DNA from: Patescibacteria group bacterium
GTDB taxonomy: Bacteria > Patescibacteriota > WWE3 > UBA101185 > UBA10185
NCBI GenBank assembly: GCA_018825365.1
Contig: JAHJEV010000003.1
Location: 66,284-108,669 of the forward strand
DNA length: 42,386 bases
Direction: 5' to 3'
The notes below the pieces were generated by a model, which saw nothing but the letters and a program-made list of their open reading frames with translations, did no database searches and was not told the DNA's origin. The position numbers and the translations under genes were made by a program. Of this stretch, positions 26,139 to 36,586 are shown in pieces. Position 1 is the first letter of the stretch; each line of letters starts with the position of its first letter.

Positions 26139-27716
26139 ATGAAAAATCTAAAAACAAAATTTCCTATGATTGAGATTGCCGCACTTTTATTGTTGATTGC
26201 GTTTTTCCCACTTATTGCAAAAGTAAATTTTATGCAAAATGATGATTGGAACAGGACCACCAGTGTTGCTCGTTTCCTAAATGGAGATTTTAAACTTTTG
26301 GACGTCACCGCAACAACTTTTTATACGCAGGGAGTACTTGGTTTGTTTTTTGCTTTGATTTTCGGATTAAAGAAACTCCCCCTTTTGACTCTAATTGTTT
26401 CGGTTTTGGATTTTTATGTTTTTGCAAGAATTCTTTTTGATCATTTTAATCTCTCAAGATTCAAGTCTTCCTTAGTTTCTTTAGTTTTGTTTTTTACGCC
26501 TCTTCATATGTATTCTGCGATCGGGTTTATGACCGAGAACTACGTTATGCTCTTCATGCTTTTGTCTTTATACTTTTTCCTTTCATATGAAAAGAAACCG
26601 AAATGGTCACAATTTATATTGTTTAACATCTCAGGATTTTTGGCCTTCTTTGCAAAGCAAAGCGGACTTTTGATAAATGCAGCCGCATTTTTATACTTTT
26701 TGCTTAAGAAAAAATACAAAGAAGCCTTGATCCAACTTGGTTTTTTGGTCGTATTGCTTGGTTACTACTCTTTCTTCTTTCCAAAGACTGATGAAATGGG
26801 CGACAAGGGGTTTATAAGAGGAATTAGAATAAGTCATCTGCTTGATGTTGGTTACGCTTATTCAATAGTGTATGGGATGTTACTTGTTGCCGCCTCTTTT
26901 GCGCTTCCGATTGTTATTTATTTTGTGGTTTCTACATTTTTTAATGTTAGAAAATCGAAATTGACCATAGCGGGACTTTTAATATCTGCTATTTGTTTGT
27001 TTTTTCTTTTAAACAAAATTTACGATCCGGGAAAAATATCGTGGGCCGAGTATCCATATTTTGAAAACACTTTCGAAAGAACGGGATTTTTTCCGAGATC
27101 TGTTCTTGGAACCAAATATCAATTTAGAGGTAATTACAAACTATTTACCTATTGGGATTTGACGTCTAAAGTTTTTTTGGCTTTAGCAATTCCTTGTCTT
27201 TATGTTTACGGGAGAAAAATTATAAACATCTACTCAATATCTATAGCCGGTTACTGCGTGCTGATGATTTTTGTGAAAGTCTTTTTTGACAGATACACTC
27301 TTCCGGTAATTCCCCTTTTTATCTTGTTTTTGCTTTGTTTAAGAGTTCCAGATACGAAGCCTCTTTTAACCGAGAAGTTTTTTCCATTTGTTGTTGGATC
27401 TTTTGTTTTAGTTATGGCATTTGTTTCAACCCAACTTGCAATAGATTTTGTTTTATCAAACAACTACATTTGGGGTAAAAGTGAGCAGCTTGTAAGCACT
27501 GGTGTCAAACCGGAAAAGATAAGAGCAACAACATCTTGGGGAAAGCTTTATGGTCTTTGTTGGCAAGGAGGGTGCAGATATCTTTTCTCTTACGACACGC
27601 TTGAGAAAAACCCTTCTTTAAAAGTTGATTATGTTTTGGATGATGAAAAAGATTTAAGTTTTCCAGGAAGTATTTTTATAAAACCGAAAGTTTATCTATA
27701 TAAAAGGGTGCTTTAA
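26139..27716 (+). CDS. Multi-TM glycosyltransferase-like membrane protein (GT39/ArnT-like)
   Basis: Many TM segments; N-terminal loop MQNDDWNRTTSVARFLNGDF typical of GT-C enzymes. Confidence 0.65.
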   Translation: MKNLKTKFPMIEIAALLLLIAFFPLIAKVNFMQNDDWNRTTSVARFLNGDFKLLDVTATTFYTQGVLGLFFALIFGLKKLPLLTLIVSVLDFYVFARILFDHFNLSRFKSSLVSLVLFFTPLHMYSAIGFMTENYVMLFMLLSLYFFLSYEKKPKWSQFILFNISGFLAFFAKQSGLLINAAAFLYFLLKKKYKEALIQLGFLVVLLGYYSFFFPKTDEMGDKGFIRGIRISHLLDVGYAYSIVYGMLLVAASFALPIVIYFVVSTFFNVRKSKLTIAGLLISAICLFFLLNKIYDPGKISWAEYPYFENTFERTGFFPRSVLGTKYQFRGNYKLFTYWDLTSKVFLALAIPCLYVYGRKIINIYSISIAGYCVLMIFVKVFFDRYTLPVIPLFILFLLCLRVPDTKPLLTEKFFPFVVGSFVLVMAFVSTQLAIDFVLSNNYIWGKSEQLVSTGVKPEKIRATTSWGKLYGLCWQGGCRYLFSYDTLEKNPSLKVDYVLDDEKDLSFPGSIFIKPKVYLYKRVL

Positions 27717-27762
27717 TATCCGTGGTTTGTGAGGTTAGGAAGTGTTTTGTATGGAAAGAAGT

Positions 27763-27805
27763 GGGTAACTCAAGTAGCAGTTAGCTAGCTAAAGTTACCC
27801 TCTTT
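27763..27805 (+). terminator. Putative rho-independent terminator
   Basis: GGGTAACT...AGTTACCC TCTTTT. Confidence 0.7.
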
Positions 27806-27824
27806 TGGTTAGGACAGCGAGAAA

Positions 27825-28286
27825 TTATGGACAGCGGCCCGTACGGAACAGCTCCAGTGAAGGTTTTCCCTCCTCCACATAAGAGTCATAGAGATAAAGG
27901 AGTGAAAAGGCTCGCTTTGAGAACTTTTTTTCCATTTTGGCCAAACCGCCCTTCTTTAGTCGGTGGAACTCTTCGTTTGTAAGGATAATTGTGAAGAGTG
28001 TGTTGACTGCGGCGGCAATGTTGATAAGTTCAATCAGAGGTTTCCAGTTCCCTTTAAACTCCCGTTGAAACGTATCGTCTGCCGAAATTACCACCCGAGC
28101 GGTAAGAGCCCCCTCTTTCGAGGCTGCGTTTTCTTCCACCTCAGGAAAGTACCCTTTAGGCACAGTCACGGTGACCAGGCTTCCAGCTGGTAGTTTAACG
28201 GGTTTGCCATTTCGAAGTTCGCTCTCGTCCACGTCAAGTGCGTAGATATTCCCTCTCCAGGGATACTGAAAGTAGGTAACTTCCAT
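27825..28286 (-). CDS. Hypothetical protein
   Basis: MEVTYFQYPWRGNIYALDVDE; start preceded by AAAAAGGAGAGAACA RBS (ORF track start 28355 is upstream). Confidence 0.65.
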   Translation of the reverse strand: MEVTYFQYPWRGNIYALDVDESELRNGKPVKLPAGSLVTVTVPKGYFPEVEENAASKEGALTARVVISADDTFQREFKGNWKPLIELINIAAAVNTLFTIILTNEEFHRLKKGGLAKMEKKFSKRAFSLLYLYDSYVEEGKPSLELFRTGRCP

Positions 28287-28540
28287 TGTTCTCTCCTTTT
28301 TGTCTGATTTTGAATTTCTCGTGGTGATTGTATTGTAGATAGTGGTTAAAGTCAAGTACTACAGGGTAATAATATGGCTACGAAATATTGGTTCAACGGG
28401 TTGTTGATTAACCTTGTCAATGCTTTGGCTCTCCGTAGTTTGTGATGAGGTTCGAAAGTGTTTTATAAACTGGAAAGCCACTCCTTTTAACACCAAATAT
28501 AAGCTAATTTGTTTATTAGTAAAACCTGTCCCTCCAAATG

Positions 28541-29206
28541 TTATTTGTTAAATAATTTAGCTACCCAGCCGAATAAACTGAATTTACTTTCATTTTGAGT
28601 AACAAAGTTACTAATATTTGTCTGTTCCTGCTCAAGTGCTGTGATTTGATTTTGCAATATCGTCTTATCTTCCTCAATTGTTGCTCTTTCAACTAATCCT
28701 TTAAGTTGGTCTACTCTATTTCTAGTTTTTACCATCTCACTTCTGAGGCCCCCAAGATTTTTATAGTCCGATCCGATAAGGAAAGTCTTTATCTTGCTTC
28801 TGCCCTCAACCGCATTAAGTTTTTCGGAAACCTTAGTCTTGGAATCATTCTGTTGCTGTGCAATTACTCTAACTTGCTCCCCAATGCCACCTTCTCTATC
28901 AGCTACGGTTAGAAGGTTTTGAACAAAGGTTGCTACTACGCTTCTGTGAGTAGCGGCGGTTTCCTGACCTTTCCTTTCTTTTACTATGCTTTTCTTGTTA
29001 CTATTTTGGTTCTGCTCGTCTGACAGGCTATTTTGATTTTGATTATTCGCATTCCCAGTTTCTTTTCCTTTTGAATTCTGGGCCTCTATCGCTTGTCCTG
29101 ATTTAGGGGCGGCTAGTACTCTTACAAAAGAGGAAGGAACAGCAAAAACTAGAAAAGAAGATACTGCTACTAATGCTGTTAGCATCTTTGTGTTTTGTTT
29201 TTTCAT
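28541..29206 (-). CDS. Secreted coiled-coil protein, unknown
   Basis: Signal peptide, Asn/Gln-rich linker, helical C-terminus. Confidence 0.65.
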   Translation of the reverse strand: MKKQNTKMLTALVAVSSFLVFAVPSSFVRVLAAPKSGQAIEAQNSKGKETGNANNQNQNSLSDEQNQNSNKKSIVKERKGQETAATHRSVVATFVQNLLTVADREGGIGEQVRVIAQQQNDSKTKVSEKLNAVEGRSKIKTFLIGSDYKNLGGLRSEMVKTRNRVDQLKGLVERATIEEDKTILQNQITALEQEQTNISNFVTQNESKFSLFGWVAKLFNK

Positions 29207-29242
29207 GTTATTAGCATAGCATAAATCTTGTCAACGTATAAC

Positions 29243-30820
29243 TCATTTTAGTGTATTCGAAACAACTCTAGGTTCGAATCTATATATTACGGTAACAACC
29301 TTATTGTTTTGTACAAAAGAGTAAATAAGTTTCCTTGATCCGTAATTTATAAAGCGATAATCCATAACAAAATTCATCGGCCGTTTTATTCCGATGGCAT
29401 AAAAACCTCCCTCTACCCCATATTTTGTGTCCATATATTTTTCGCCTATACTCTTATCCTCATTAGTTATGTATTTGAAATTTTCATTATTAGTTTGATT
29501 CAGATTATTTACCAAGTCATTCACTTCATTCCAAAATCGGTGATGAGTAAAACCAAAAAGCGGTATGTAGGAGCCTCTCATATACTCCGGTTTTATTTCT
29601 TTTATTCCTTTTGCAACTAGATTAATGATATCTTTCTTTGGCCTAAGGTAATTTTTTACCTTTAGTGTTTTATTTACGAATGGATATTCCACTGAATGAT
29701 CAACATATAAAACGTATGTTTGGAAATACAAGAAAGAGACTAACACAAGAATAATCGGGGCATAAAGTATTTTTGTTACTATATGTAAGTTAATGATTGA
29801 TCCTAATCCAATTCCGGCCAGAATAATTAGAGGTAATAGGAAGTTATAGAAGTGGGTACCTGGATTTTTTACAAATATTTCAAAAAATCCAAATACGACC
29901 CCAAACCATATTAGCATTGGAAAACTTTTTTTAATGCTGATTAAACCTACGACTGCTGATATGAGCAGCAGAGGTAATGTGAGAAATGGATTATATAGTT
30001 CTGTTAGCGCTTTATATAAAGGTATTTTTGAGTATCCCAAATCAAGTCCTATTCTAGCTGTGGCGTACGTTAGGTTCCTTTCATAGAAACTGAAGGTAAC
30101 AGTGTACGGAATGATGTAAGGCAGTGTAATAGCAAGACCAAGTGTAATATTTAAAAGCAATACTTTAATAGTAGCTTTCCTGTTTTCTTTACCCTTTAGA
30201 AAAGACTTAGTGATAATAAACATAACTATTGGGGCAACTAGTATGGCATCCCAATGTGAAAGAACCGATAAACACCAAAAGAAGGTTCCCAAAAGGCTGA
30301 TTTTGAGGCTCCTTTTATCAGAAAGGGGTTGATCAATAATTTTTGAATACAGATAAAGGGCAATAAAAGAAAAAAGGAGGTTAAGATTTTGATACTGAGC
30401 TATTCTTCCAAATCCCGAAATGAAACCATTAGTAATAAAAAGAAGAGATGACAAGAAAGCCATTAATTTACTTTTAGTAATGTTTTTTACAAATAAGAAA
30501 AAGAAAACAATCGATAGTGTTGAGGCGATGCTAAACGGAAGTCTTTCAGCGGTCTCGTTGAGAAAGTTCCCGGTAAAAAGATACGGAATATATGAAACGA
30601 TAAACTGCATCGGGCCTTTTCTTTGTCTCAATAAAAAATTCCAAGCAGTCTCACCATTATTAAGACTTAGGAACGCTTTGTATTCGTCACCGTGATAGTC
30701 CGAGTAACCGAGATTTTTAAATCTTAGGGGTATCGCGAGTGAAACCAAAATAGCTATCAAAAAAATTGTAGATTTGTTTCTTTTAAAATAATCAAAGAGT
30801 TTAGATATTAATTTTTTCAT
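29243..30820 (-). CDS. GT39-like multi-TM glycosyltransferase
   Basis: GT-C style loop GYSDYHGDEYKAFLSLNNGE; ATG at 30820 gives ATGA overlap with upstream gene. Confidence 0.7.
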   Translation of the reverse strand: MKKLISKLFDYFKRNKSTIFLIAILVSLAIPLRFKNLGYSDYHGDEYKAFLSLNNGETAWNFLLRQRKGPMQFIVSYIPYLFTGNFLNETAERLPFSIASTLSIVFFFLFVKNITKSKLMAFLSSLLFITNGFISGFGRIAQYQNLNLLFSFIALYLYSKIIDQPLSDKRSLKISLLGTFFWCLSVLSHWDAILVAPIVMFIITKSFLKGKENRKATIKVLLLNITLGLAITLPYIIPYTVTFSFYERNLTYATARIGLDLGYSKIPLYKALTELYNPFLTLPLLLISAVVGLISIKKSFPMLIWFGVVFGFFEIFVKNPGTHFYNFLLPLIILAGIGLGSIINLHIVTKILYAPIILVLVSFLYFQTYVLYVDHSVEYPFVNKTLKVKNYLRPKKDIINLVAKGIKEIKPEYMRGSYIPLFGFTHHRFWNEVNDLVNNLNQTNNENFKYITNEDKSIGEKYMDTKYGVEGGFYAIGIKRPMNFVMDYRFINYGSRKLIYSFVQNNKVVTVIYRFEPRVVSNTLK

Positions 30821-31929
30821 GGGTGCCATACGTGAAAACCATCTTCCCACTGTTTTAAGTACCAAAAGCAGAATATCCAATAAAGTATATTTGGTAAATA
30901 ATACAAAATCTGTTTTTTGTATTTTTGCGAGATTTCAAAAGTTGCCAATAGGAAAATTGGTACAAACCAAGTCAAATAGGTTCTGTTCAAAACCGGGGTA
31001 AATATAAGGAAATTCAAAGCTGAAAGAGAAGCTAAAGTGTATTTGTTTTTAATCTTGAATAAAAAGTAACCCGCTAAGATTAAAACCCACCCGAAAAACG
31101 TGGCAAGTTTGTTGTAAACAGATAGCGGAATGATCTGAAATAACTCAATTTTATAAAAATAACTAATGTAAAAAAGAAAAGGTCTGCCCTGCAACACTCT
31201 ATTTGAATGAACAAGTAGTGTACCGTTAAGGTAAGTCGTTATTTCCTTAAGCCCCAAAATAAAAGGAATGGAAACAATGATAAAAATAATTCCACAGGCT
31301 AAAACAAATTGGTACCACTTTTTTGATTTGATAAGAAATAGTGGGAGAAAAATTAAAGCAATAGGTTTAAATATCACCGAAAGTGTGAAAAAGGATGCGG
31401 TCAAAACATCGTCTTTTTCAAGATAGATTAAAGACAGAAGTATAAAAAATACAGGTATCGGATCAACTAAAGAGTAGCCGCTTCTCGCTGCCATATAGGG
31501 GTTAAAAATCCATGCGGTAAGCGCAAAAAGCCCAGCAAAGTAGTTTTTCTTGTAAAGGTGTTTAAAAAGAATTATTGCAACTCCCAAGTCGCATAACAAA
31601 ACCGGTATTTTCCAAAGTATGTAATAGGGAATTTGTGTGACAGGTGCTAAAGCGTACAAAAAAGTAAAAAGATATAAAAATCCCGGAAAATATGCGTATC
31701 CGTGTCCACCAATGTCACCTGCGTTTTTATATGATTCGATCGTTTGTTGATAGAGATTTCCACCACTTAGAAGTGTTTCGATAGCCGAAATATAAGTTCT
31801 ATAATCTTTTCCTGACTCAGGAAAATCTAATACCCGCTTAAATGTTCCACAAGCTAAAACTAGGATAACAGCAGATATTTTTAAGTATTTCAATAGAGGT
31901 TTTGATAAGAAAGATCTTAGGATGTTCAT
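30817..31929 (-). CDS. GT87/DUF2029-like mannosyltransferase-type membrane protein
   Basis: GKDYRTYISAIETLLSGGNLYQ...GGHGYAYFPGFLYLF. Confidence 0.7.
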   Translation of the reverse strand: MNILRSFLSKPLLKYLKISAVILVLACGTFKRVLDFPESGKDYRTYISAIETLLSGGNLYQQTIESYKNAGDIGGHGYAYFPGFLYLFTFLYALAPVTQIPYYILWKIPVLLCDLGVAIILFKHLYKKNYFAGLFALTAWIFNPYMAARSGYSLVDPIPVFFILLSLIYLEKDDVLTASFFTLSVIFKPIALIFLPLFLIKSKKWYQFVLACGIIFIIVSIPFILGLKEITTYLNGTLLVHSNRVLQGRPFLFYISYFYKIELFQIIPLSVYNKLATFFGWVLILAGYFLFKIKNKYTLASLSALNFLIFTPVLNRTYLTWFVPIFLLATFEISQKYKKQILYYLPNILYWIFCFWYLKQWEDGFHVWHP

Positions 31930-32050
31930 ATGACGATGATACTACAGGAAATTAACACTATAAAGTGTTATGAGCGTTTCCACTAACATTAGGATTTACG
32001 CTTTCATCATTAAGTTTTTGTGAAGTAAGTCTTTTAGAATGTCCGTAAAA
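31930..32050 (-). pseudogene. Duplicated remnant of ATP-grasp gene 3' end plus intergenic region
   Basis: Minus-strand FTDILKDLLHKNLMMKA* versus FTDILKRLIARKLNDDSGNASSAL of the intact gene; adjoining intergenic sequence also matches 32826-32930. Confidence 0.8.
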
Positions 32051-32051
32051 G

Positions 32052-32825
32052 TTATATAGCGAAATAATCTGCCGTCGATTTAATTATTAGTCTGTTTGTT
32101 TCAACTCGTTTGTTTATATCGTTTTTTCCGGGGGTTTCGGTGCACGCGCATTTGGGTACACCCCGACTAAACATAAAATCTTCAAAAGTTCCGTCGTGCT
32201 CATTAAACGAAAGACCATCTTTGATGATGCTGCCTTCAATTTCGCAATCCTTTATTATTTGAAATTGTTGTGTTCCAACATCAAGTAAAGTTTGTGTAAA
32301 CTTCCCGGGAGTCTTCGAGTTCTCAAATGTATATAGATAAAACCCATCCTTTTCCGCTGGTTCTTCGTGCAATGAAATAAAACAGTCCTTTGCGCAGGAT
32401 AGCAACAAGTCGAGGTTATTCATCAAAATCAGTCCCTCCTTGGATAATGGTTCTGTGCTAGGAGGACAAAACCCCAAAGCTGCGTTTTCCCCATATTTAT
32501 TATATGGACAGCCGACCGCAAATCCAGTTGGATTCACTAAAGGCAGAAAAGAAATGTTTGCTTGTTTAGTTGCGTTTTCTTTTTCTGTTTTCAGAAATTT
32601 CAAAATCCCCCAACAACCAGCAGGTTCTTCCCCATGGAAACCACCTGCTATTAAAATATGCGGCTTACTTTTGTGAGCACGTTTGGGCGACAGAAGCGTT
32701 ATCGGGTATTTATCAACCATTCCCAAACAAGTATTTTTATAACCCGCGCTTTCGCTAACATCGCTTTGTATTGTCAGAAAAGTATCAATATCGAATGGTT
32801 TTGTTATATTATTTAGGTTCTGCAT
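32052..32825 (-). CDS. M14-like zinc carboxypeptidase / succinylglutamate desuccinylase-like protein
   Basis: HILIAGGFHGEEPAGCWGIL, PLVNPTGFAVG, FISLHEEPAEKDGFYLY. Confidence 0.75.
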   Translation of the reverse strand: MQNLNNITKPFDIDTFLTIQSDVSESAGYKNTCLGMVDKYPITLLSPKRAHKSKPHILIAGGFHGEEPAGCWGILKFLKTEKENATKQANISFLPLVNPTGFAVGCPYNKYGENAALGFCPPSTEPLSKEGLILMNNLDLLLSCAKDCFISLHEEPAEKDGFYLYTFENSKTPGKFTQTLLDVGTQQFQIIKDCEIEGSIIKDGLSFNEHDGTFEDFMFSRGVPKCACTETPGKNDINKRVETNRLIIKSTADYFAI

Positions 32826-32853
32826 GTAGCTACGATATTACAGGAAATTTGCA

Positions 32854-33924
32854 CTATAAAGCACTAGAGGCGTTTCCACTATCGTCATTAAGTTTTCGTG
32901 CAATAAGTCTTTTTAGAATGTCTGTAAATGGTATCCCATATAAGCCTTCAATAATAAGGCCAATTGCTGTATCTAATTTCTTTGGGCCAAATGCTGGATT
33001 TAGATTTACATCTATAAAATAAAATCTTCCTGAGGCGTCCTGTCTCACATCGAATTTTCCGTAATCTTCCATTCTTGTTATCTCAAAAGCTTTTCTGGCA
33101 AATTCCTTAAGATTGGCATCTTCGTATTTCTGATATGTGTATGCTTGATCTTCAGGTTTCTTATCTGCTTCTGTCCACTGATCCTCAAAGGTTGCGATTT
33201 TATATTTCTGGCCAGGTTTATTAAATATCTTTTCAGCCATATATGTTTTAATGTTTAAACCTTGAAGCATATACACAACTATTTCTCTTCCCGCGATATA
33301 CTCTTCAACTAAAACCGATTGTTTGTATGTTTTGATAAGAAACTCCATGCGTTCTCTAAGCTCTTTCTCGTTCTCTGAGATTGCTTTATTTGATATTTCT
33401 ACCGCTCCGTGTATTTCGTTTAGTTTTGAAATTAATGGAAATCTCAAATTTATATCTAGGGGTTCGTGCGAGGTGTTGAAAAGCTGAAAATTTGGAACGG
33501 GAACACCTGAGTTTTGTAAAAGTTTTTTAGTTAAAAACTTATTGTAACAAAGAGCAAGTCCCAAAAGCCCCGCACCTGTATATGGTATGTCCATCATATC
33601 CAGAATTCCGGGAATGGTTGAGGATAGGTAGTCGTTCCCTTTTATGGAATCGACAAGATTAAAAATCATTCCGGGCCTGTTTCTTAAAATAGATGAAGCT
33701 AGTGTTTCGTTTCCGGGGTAAAGAAAAACCTGACACCCAAGTTTTTTAATTTCCTCTGCAATTATAGTTGCGTCGCTTAACGCATCCTTCTCTGTAATGT
33801 AGTGCTGTTCGGTTGAGAAGTACTCTCTTTTGACATCGCTATACACAACACCAATTTTTGGTGTCTCACTAAGTTTACTTAAGTCTGGGGGCTCCTTTGT
33901 CGAAACCGCGTCTGTACTCATCAA
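32854..33924 (-). CDS. D-alanine-D-alanine ligase-like ATP-grasp protein
   Basis: GMIFNLVDSIKGNDYLSSTIPGILDMMDIPYTGAG, KFLTKKLLQNSGVPVPNF, KFDVRQDASGRFYFIDVNLNPAF. Confidence 0.88.
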   Translation of the reverse strand: MMSTDAVSTKEPPDLSKLSETPKIGVVYSDVKREYFSTEQHYITEKDALSDATIIAEEIKKLGCQVFLYPGNETLASSILRNRPGMIFNLVDSIKGNDYLSSTIPGILDMMDIPYTGAGLLGLALCYNKFLTKKLLQNSGVPVPNFQLFNTSHEPLDINLRFPLISKLNEIHGAVEISNKAISENEKELRERMEFLIKTYKQSVLVEEYIAGREIVVYMLQGLNIKTYMAEKIFNKPGQKYKIATFEDQWTEADKKPEDQAYTYQKYEDANLKEFARKAFEITRMEDYGKFDVRQDASGRFYFIDVNLNPAFGPKKLDTAIGLIIEGLYGIPFTDILKRLIARKLNDDSGNASSAL

Positions 33925-33987
33925 GTAAAAATTATAGACATAATGTTGGAAATGTTAATAGGTAATATCCGAATATTTATAACTGAA

Positions 33988-34941
33988 TTACACACGAACA
34001 AGTGTTAATGAGTATAAGTAAAGTCCCATCAGCAACAGTAATATGACACCAACAGATTTAGGCACCGTGATGTTTTTAAAGATTTTAACAATACTAAAAA
34101 TTGTTAAGGTGGCAAAAGCAAACCAAATCCAGTCTGTTACAAATAAGTCGACCGCTTGTGAGAAAAATGCGGATATTCCCCCAATGATCGTTAGATTATA
34201 TATGTTGCTTCCAATTATATTGCCTAAAGTTAGTTTCTCTTCGTTTTCGTTTTGGCTGAATATTGTTGTTAATAATTCTGGCAGTGATGTGGCTATTGCA
34301 GTTAAAGAAAGTCCCAGAATAGCAGTACTATAGCCGGAAAGTTCCGAGAGGCTTTCGGTAGATTTTACAATTAATATCCCACCCAACATGATTCCAATTA
34401 ATGAAAGAAAAAGAGTCAGTAGACTAATGAGTGTAAAGTTCCTACCTTCGTTTTGTTGTTTACGGACCCGGAATGCATCTTCGTGAGACCCTCCCTCTAC
34501 GCCCCATTTGTATTCCAAAAATGTAACCAAAATACCCAAACCTATTAGCAAAATTCCGGAAAAAAAGGAGTTGATCTTAAAAACATATAGAATAAAAAAT
34601 ACAACTGATATTATCGCTAAAGCAGTGATTGTTCTTTGTGTCTTTGTCGTTCCTATCCTCAGTTTTCCTATTAAAATTCCGATGGGTAGTACTAATAAAA
34701 CGTTAGAAATATTAGACCCGATTATATTTCCTATAGCCAGACCATAATCATTGCTAATCGCAGCAGTTGCAGATACAGCAAGTTCCGGAAGAGATGTCCC
34801 CAACGCCACAATCGTAATTCCGGTTATTAATGGGGAGATGCGCAGTTTGTTGGCCAGTAGTTTTGAAAGCTTTACTAAAAGGCTGGTGCTTGGTAATAGA
34901 ACCAATAGTCCCAAAATAAAAATCATGGACTGAATTGCCAT
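33988..34941 (-). CDS. Calcium/sodium antiporter (CaCA family, YrbG-like)
   Basis: ITIVALGTSLPELAVSATAA..AIGNIIGSNISNVLLVL and second repeat LSLTAIATSLPELLTTI...LGNIIGSNIYNL. Confidence 0.93.
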   Translation of the reverse strand: MAIQSMIFILGLLVLLPSTSLLVKLSKLLANKLRISPLITGITIVALGTSLPELAVSATAAISNDYGLAIGNIIGSNISNVLLVLPIGILIGKLRIGTTKTQRTITALAIISVVFFILYVFKINSFFSGILLIGLGILVTFLEYKWGVEGGSHEDAFRVRKQQNEGRNFTLISLLTLFLSLIGIMLGGILIVKSTESLSELSGYSTAILGLSLTAIATSLPELLTTIFSQNENEEKLTLGNIIGSNIYNLTIIGGISAFFSQAVDLFVTDWIWFAFATLTIFSIVKIFKNITVPKSVGVILLLLMGLYLYSLTLVRV

Positions 34942-35069
34942 AGTCTAATTATACATATTTTATAAACAGCGACTTATGAAAGGGAATTGGGTTACATTGA
35001 TTGAGTAGAAAAATGTGTTAAATGAATAAACCGTTTTGCATTTCGCTGACTATTTTGTACGATTACCTT

Positions 35070-35510
35070 ATGAATACTAAAAAACAATTCGAAAATATAG
35101 TTGTGTTTTCCGCATCGACTCGTACATCTCTTGAGGCAGCAAAACAACTAGGATGTGAGGTAGCACAAATAGCCAAATCTATAGTGTTTCGCGGATCAAA
35201 AACCGGAAAACCGGTTTTAGTAATAGCTTGCGGTAACCACCGTATCGATGAGAAAAAGGTGGCTGCACTTATTGGCGAGGGTGTTGAGAAAGCTGACGCT
35301 AACTACTGTAGGGAAAAAACCGGTTTTGTCATTGGAGGAATTCCTCCCTATGGGCATCCGACTAAAATTCAAACACTTTTTGATGAGTCTTTGTTTCAGT
35401 ATGACGTTATCTGGGCGGCTGCGGGCACTCCTAATTCAGTATTTCAAACGATCCCGAGTGAACTTATGGAAAAAACATTGGCAACATGTGCTGATGTGGC
35501 ATTAGAGTGA
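35070..35510 (+). CDS. YbaK/EbsC-family aminoacyl-tRNA deacylase-like protein
   Basis: AQIAKSIVFRGSKTGKPVLVIACGNHRID, GFVIGGIPPYGH, DVIWAAAGTPNSVF; ATG 35070 preferred over 35022. Confidence 0.9.
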   Translation: MNTKKQFENIVVFSASTRTSLEAAKQLGCEVAQIAKSIVFRGSKTGKPVLVIACGNHRIDEKKVAALIGEGVEKADANYCREKTGFVIGGIPPYGHPTKIQTLFDESLFQYDVIWAAAGTPNSVFQTIPSELMEKTLATCADVALE

Positions 35511-35564
35511 GTAGATGAGTTGAATAATCAGGAAACAATACTAATGTGCTTCCAAATTAGTATT

Positions 35565-35594
35565 GGTGGACCGAGTGTCAGGATGTGCAAACTA
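35565..35594 (+). repeat. Cassette-boundary repeat copy g (array 2)
   Basis: tggtggaccgagtgtcaggatgtgcaaact. Confidence 0.8.
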
Positions 35595-35636
35595 TGTATA
35601 TCATCAGAACATCAATAGAAGATGTAAAATAAACGT

Positions 35637-36551
35637 GTGGAAACTCTTGAAGAAAAATTAAAGCGCGTTAAATTAGTTTTTAATATTGACGAAGTTATAA
35701 GCAGACGTACAAACCTGGATGATATTAAAAATTATTATAGGGTTAATATAATCCCCTATTTTCTTTTTCATAATAAACGAGACTTCGTTCATAATGGTAT
35801 ATCTAGAGGCAAAAGATATTCGGATAAAGATGTATATGAACAGCCCAAAATAGTAGAAAAATATATAAGAGAGATGGGTGCAAAAAGGTGTTTAGAATTA
35901 GCGACTGGAAAAGGAGCCTCAAGTTTTTATTTAGCAGAAATATTTCCCAACGTAAAATTCTTTGCTATTAATCTTGCTGACGGACAGTTAGAGATTGCTA
36001 AAAAGAAAGCCCGTCGAGTAGATAACTTCTTCCCAGAAGAAGGAGACTACCACGATTTAGGCAATTACCATGATAACGACTTTGATATAGTATTTGTGTT
36101 TGAGGCTCTTTGCCACAGCAATGACAAGGGAAAAGTCGCAAAGCAGGTATACAGACTGTTAAAGCAAGGTGGTTTGTTTATAGTCATTGATGGTTACTTA
36201 AATAAACCGTTAGGTGAACTTAGCGAAACCGAATTGTTAGCAAAAAAGCTTTCGGAAAGGGGGATAGTAGTAGAAAAATTCGAATTATATGACGATGTTA
36301 AGAAAGACATCGTTACAAAAGGTTTTCAAGTAATATATGAAAAGAATGCTTCTCTCTTGGTCCTACCTTCCTTGTATAGATTTGAGAAACTATCTCATGA
36401 AGTGCTTTTTAGAATTCCTTTGTTTGGAAAAATGATAGTCAAATTACTACCAAGAGATTTTGTTAATAACGCTTTGTCAGGTTACTTAATGCCCACTTTA
36501 ATCCAAACTAAAGTAGCTTGCTATTGCATCACTGTTTTTGAAAAGGTTTAG
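35637..36551 (+). CDS. SAM-dependent methyltransferase (class I)
   Basis: CLELATGKGASSFYLAEIFPNVKFFAINLADGQLEIAKKKA; GTG start. Confidence 0.85.
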   Translation: METLEEKLKRVKLVFNIDEVISRRTNLDDIKNYYRVNIIPYFLFHNKRDFVHNGISRGKRYSDKDVYEQPKIVEKYIREMGAKRCLELATGKGASSFYLAEIFPNVKFFAINLADGQLEIAKKKARRVDNFFPEEGDYHDLGNYHDNDFDIVFVFEALCHSNDKGKVAKQVYRLLKQGGLFIVIDGYLNKPLGELSETELLAKKLSERGIVVEKFELYDDVKKDIVTKGFQVIYEKNASLLVLPSLYRFEKLSHEVLFRIPLFGKMIVKLLPRDFVNNALSGYLMPTLIQTKVACYCITVFEKV

Positions 36552-36586
36552 TGTTGTAATTATGTCGTTATGATAACCAAAAGTCG

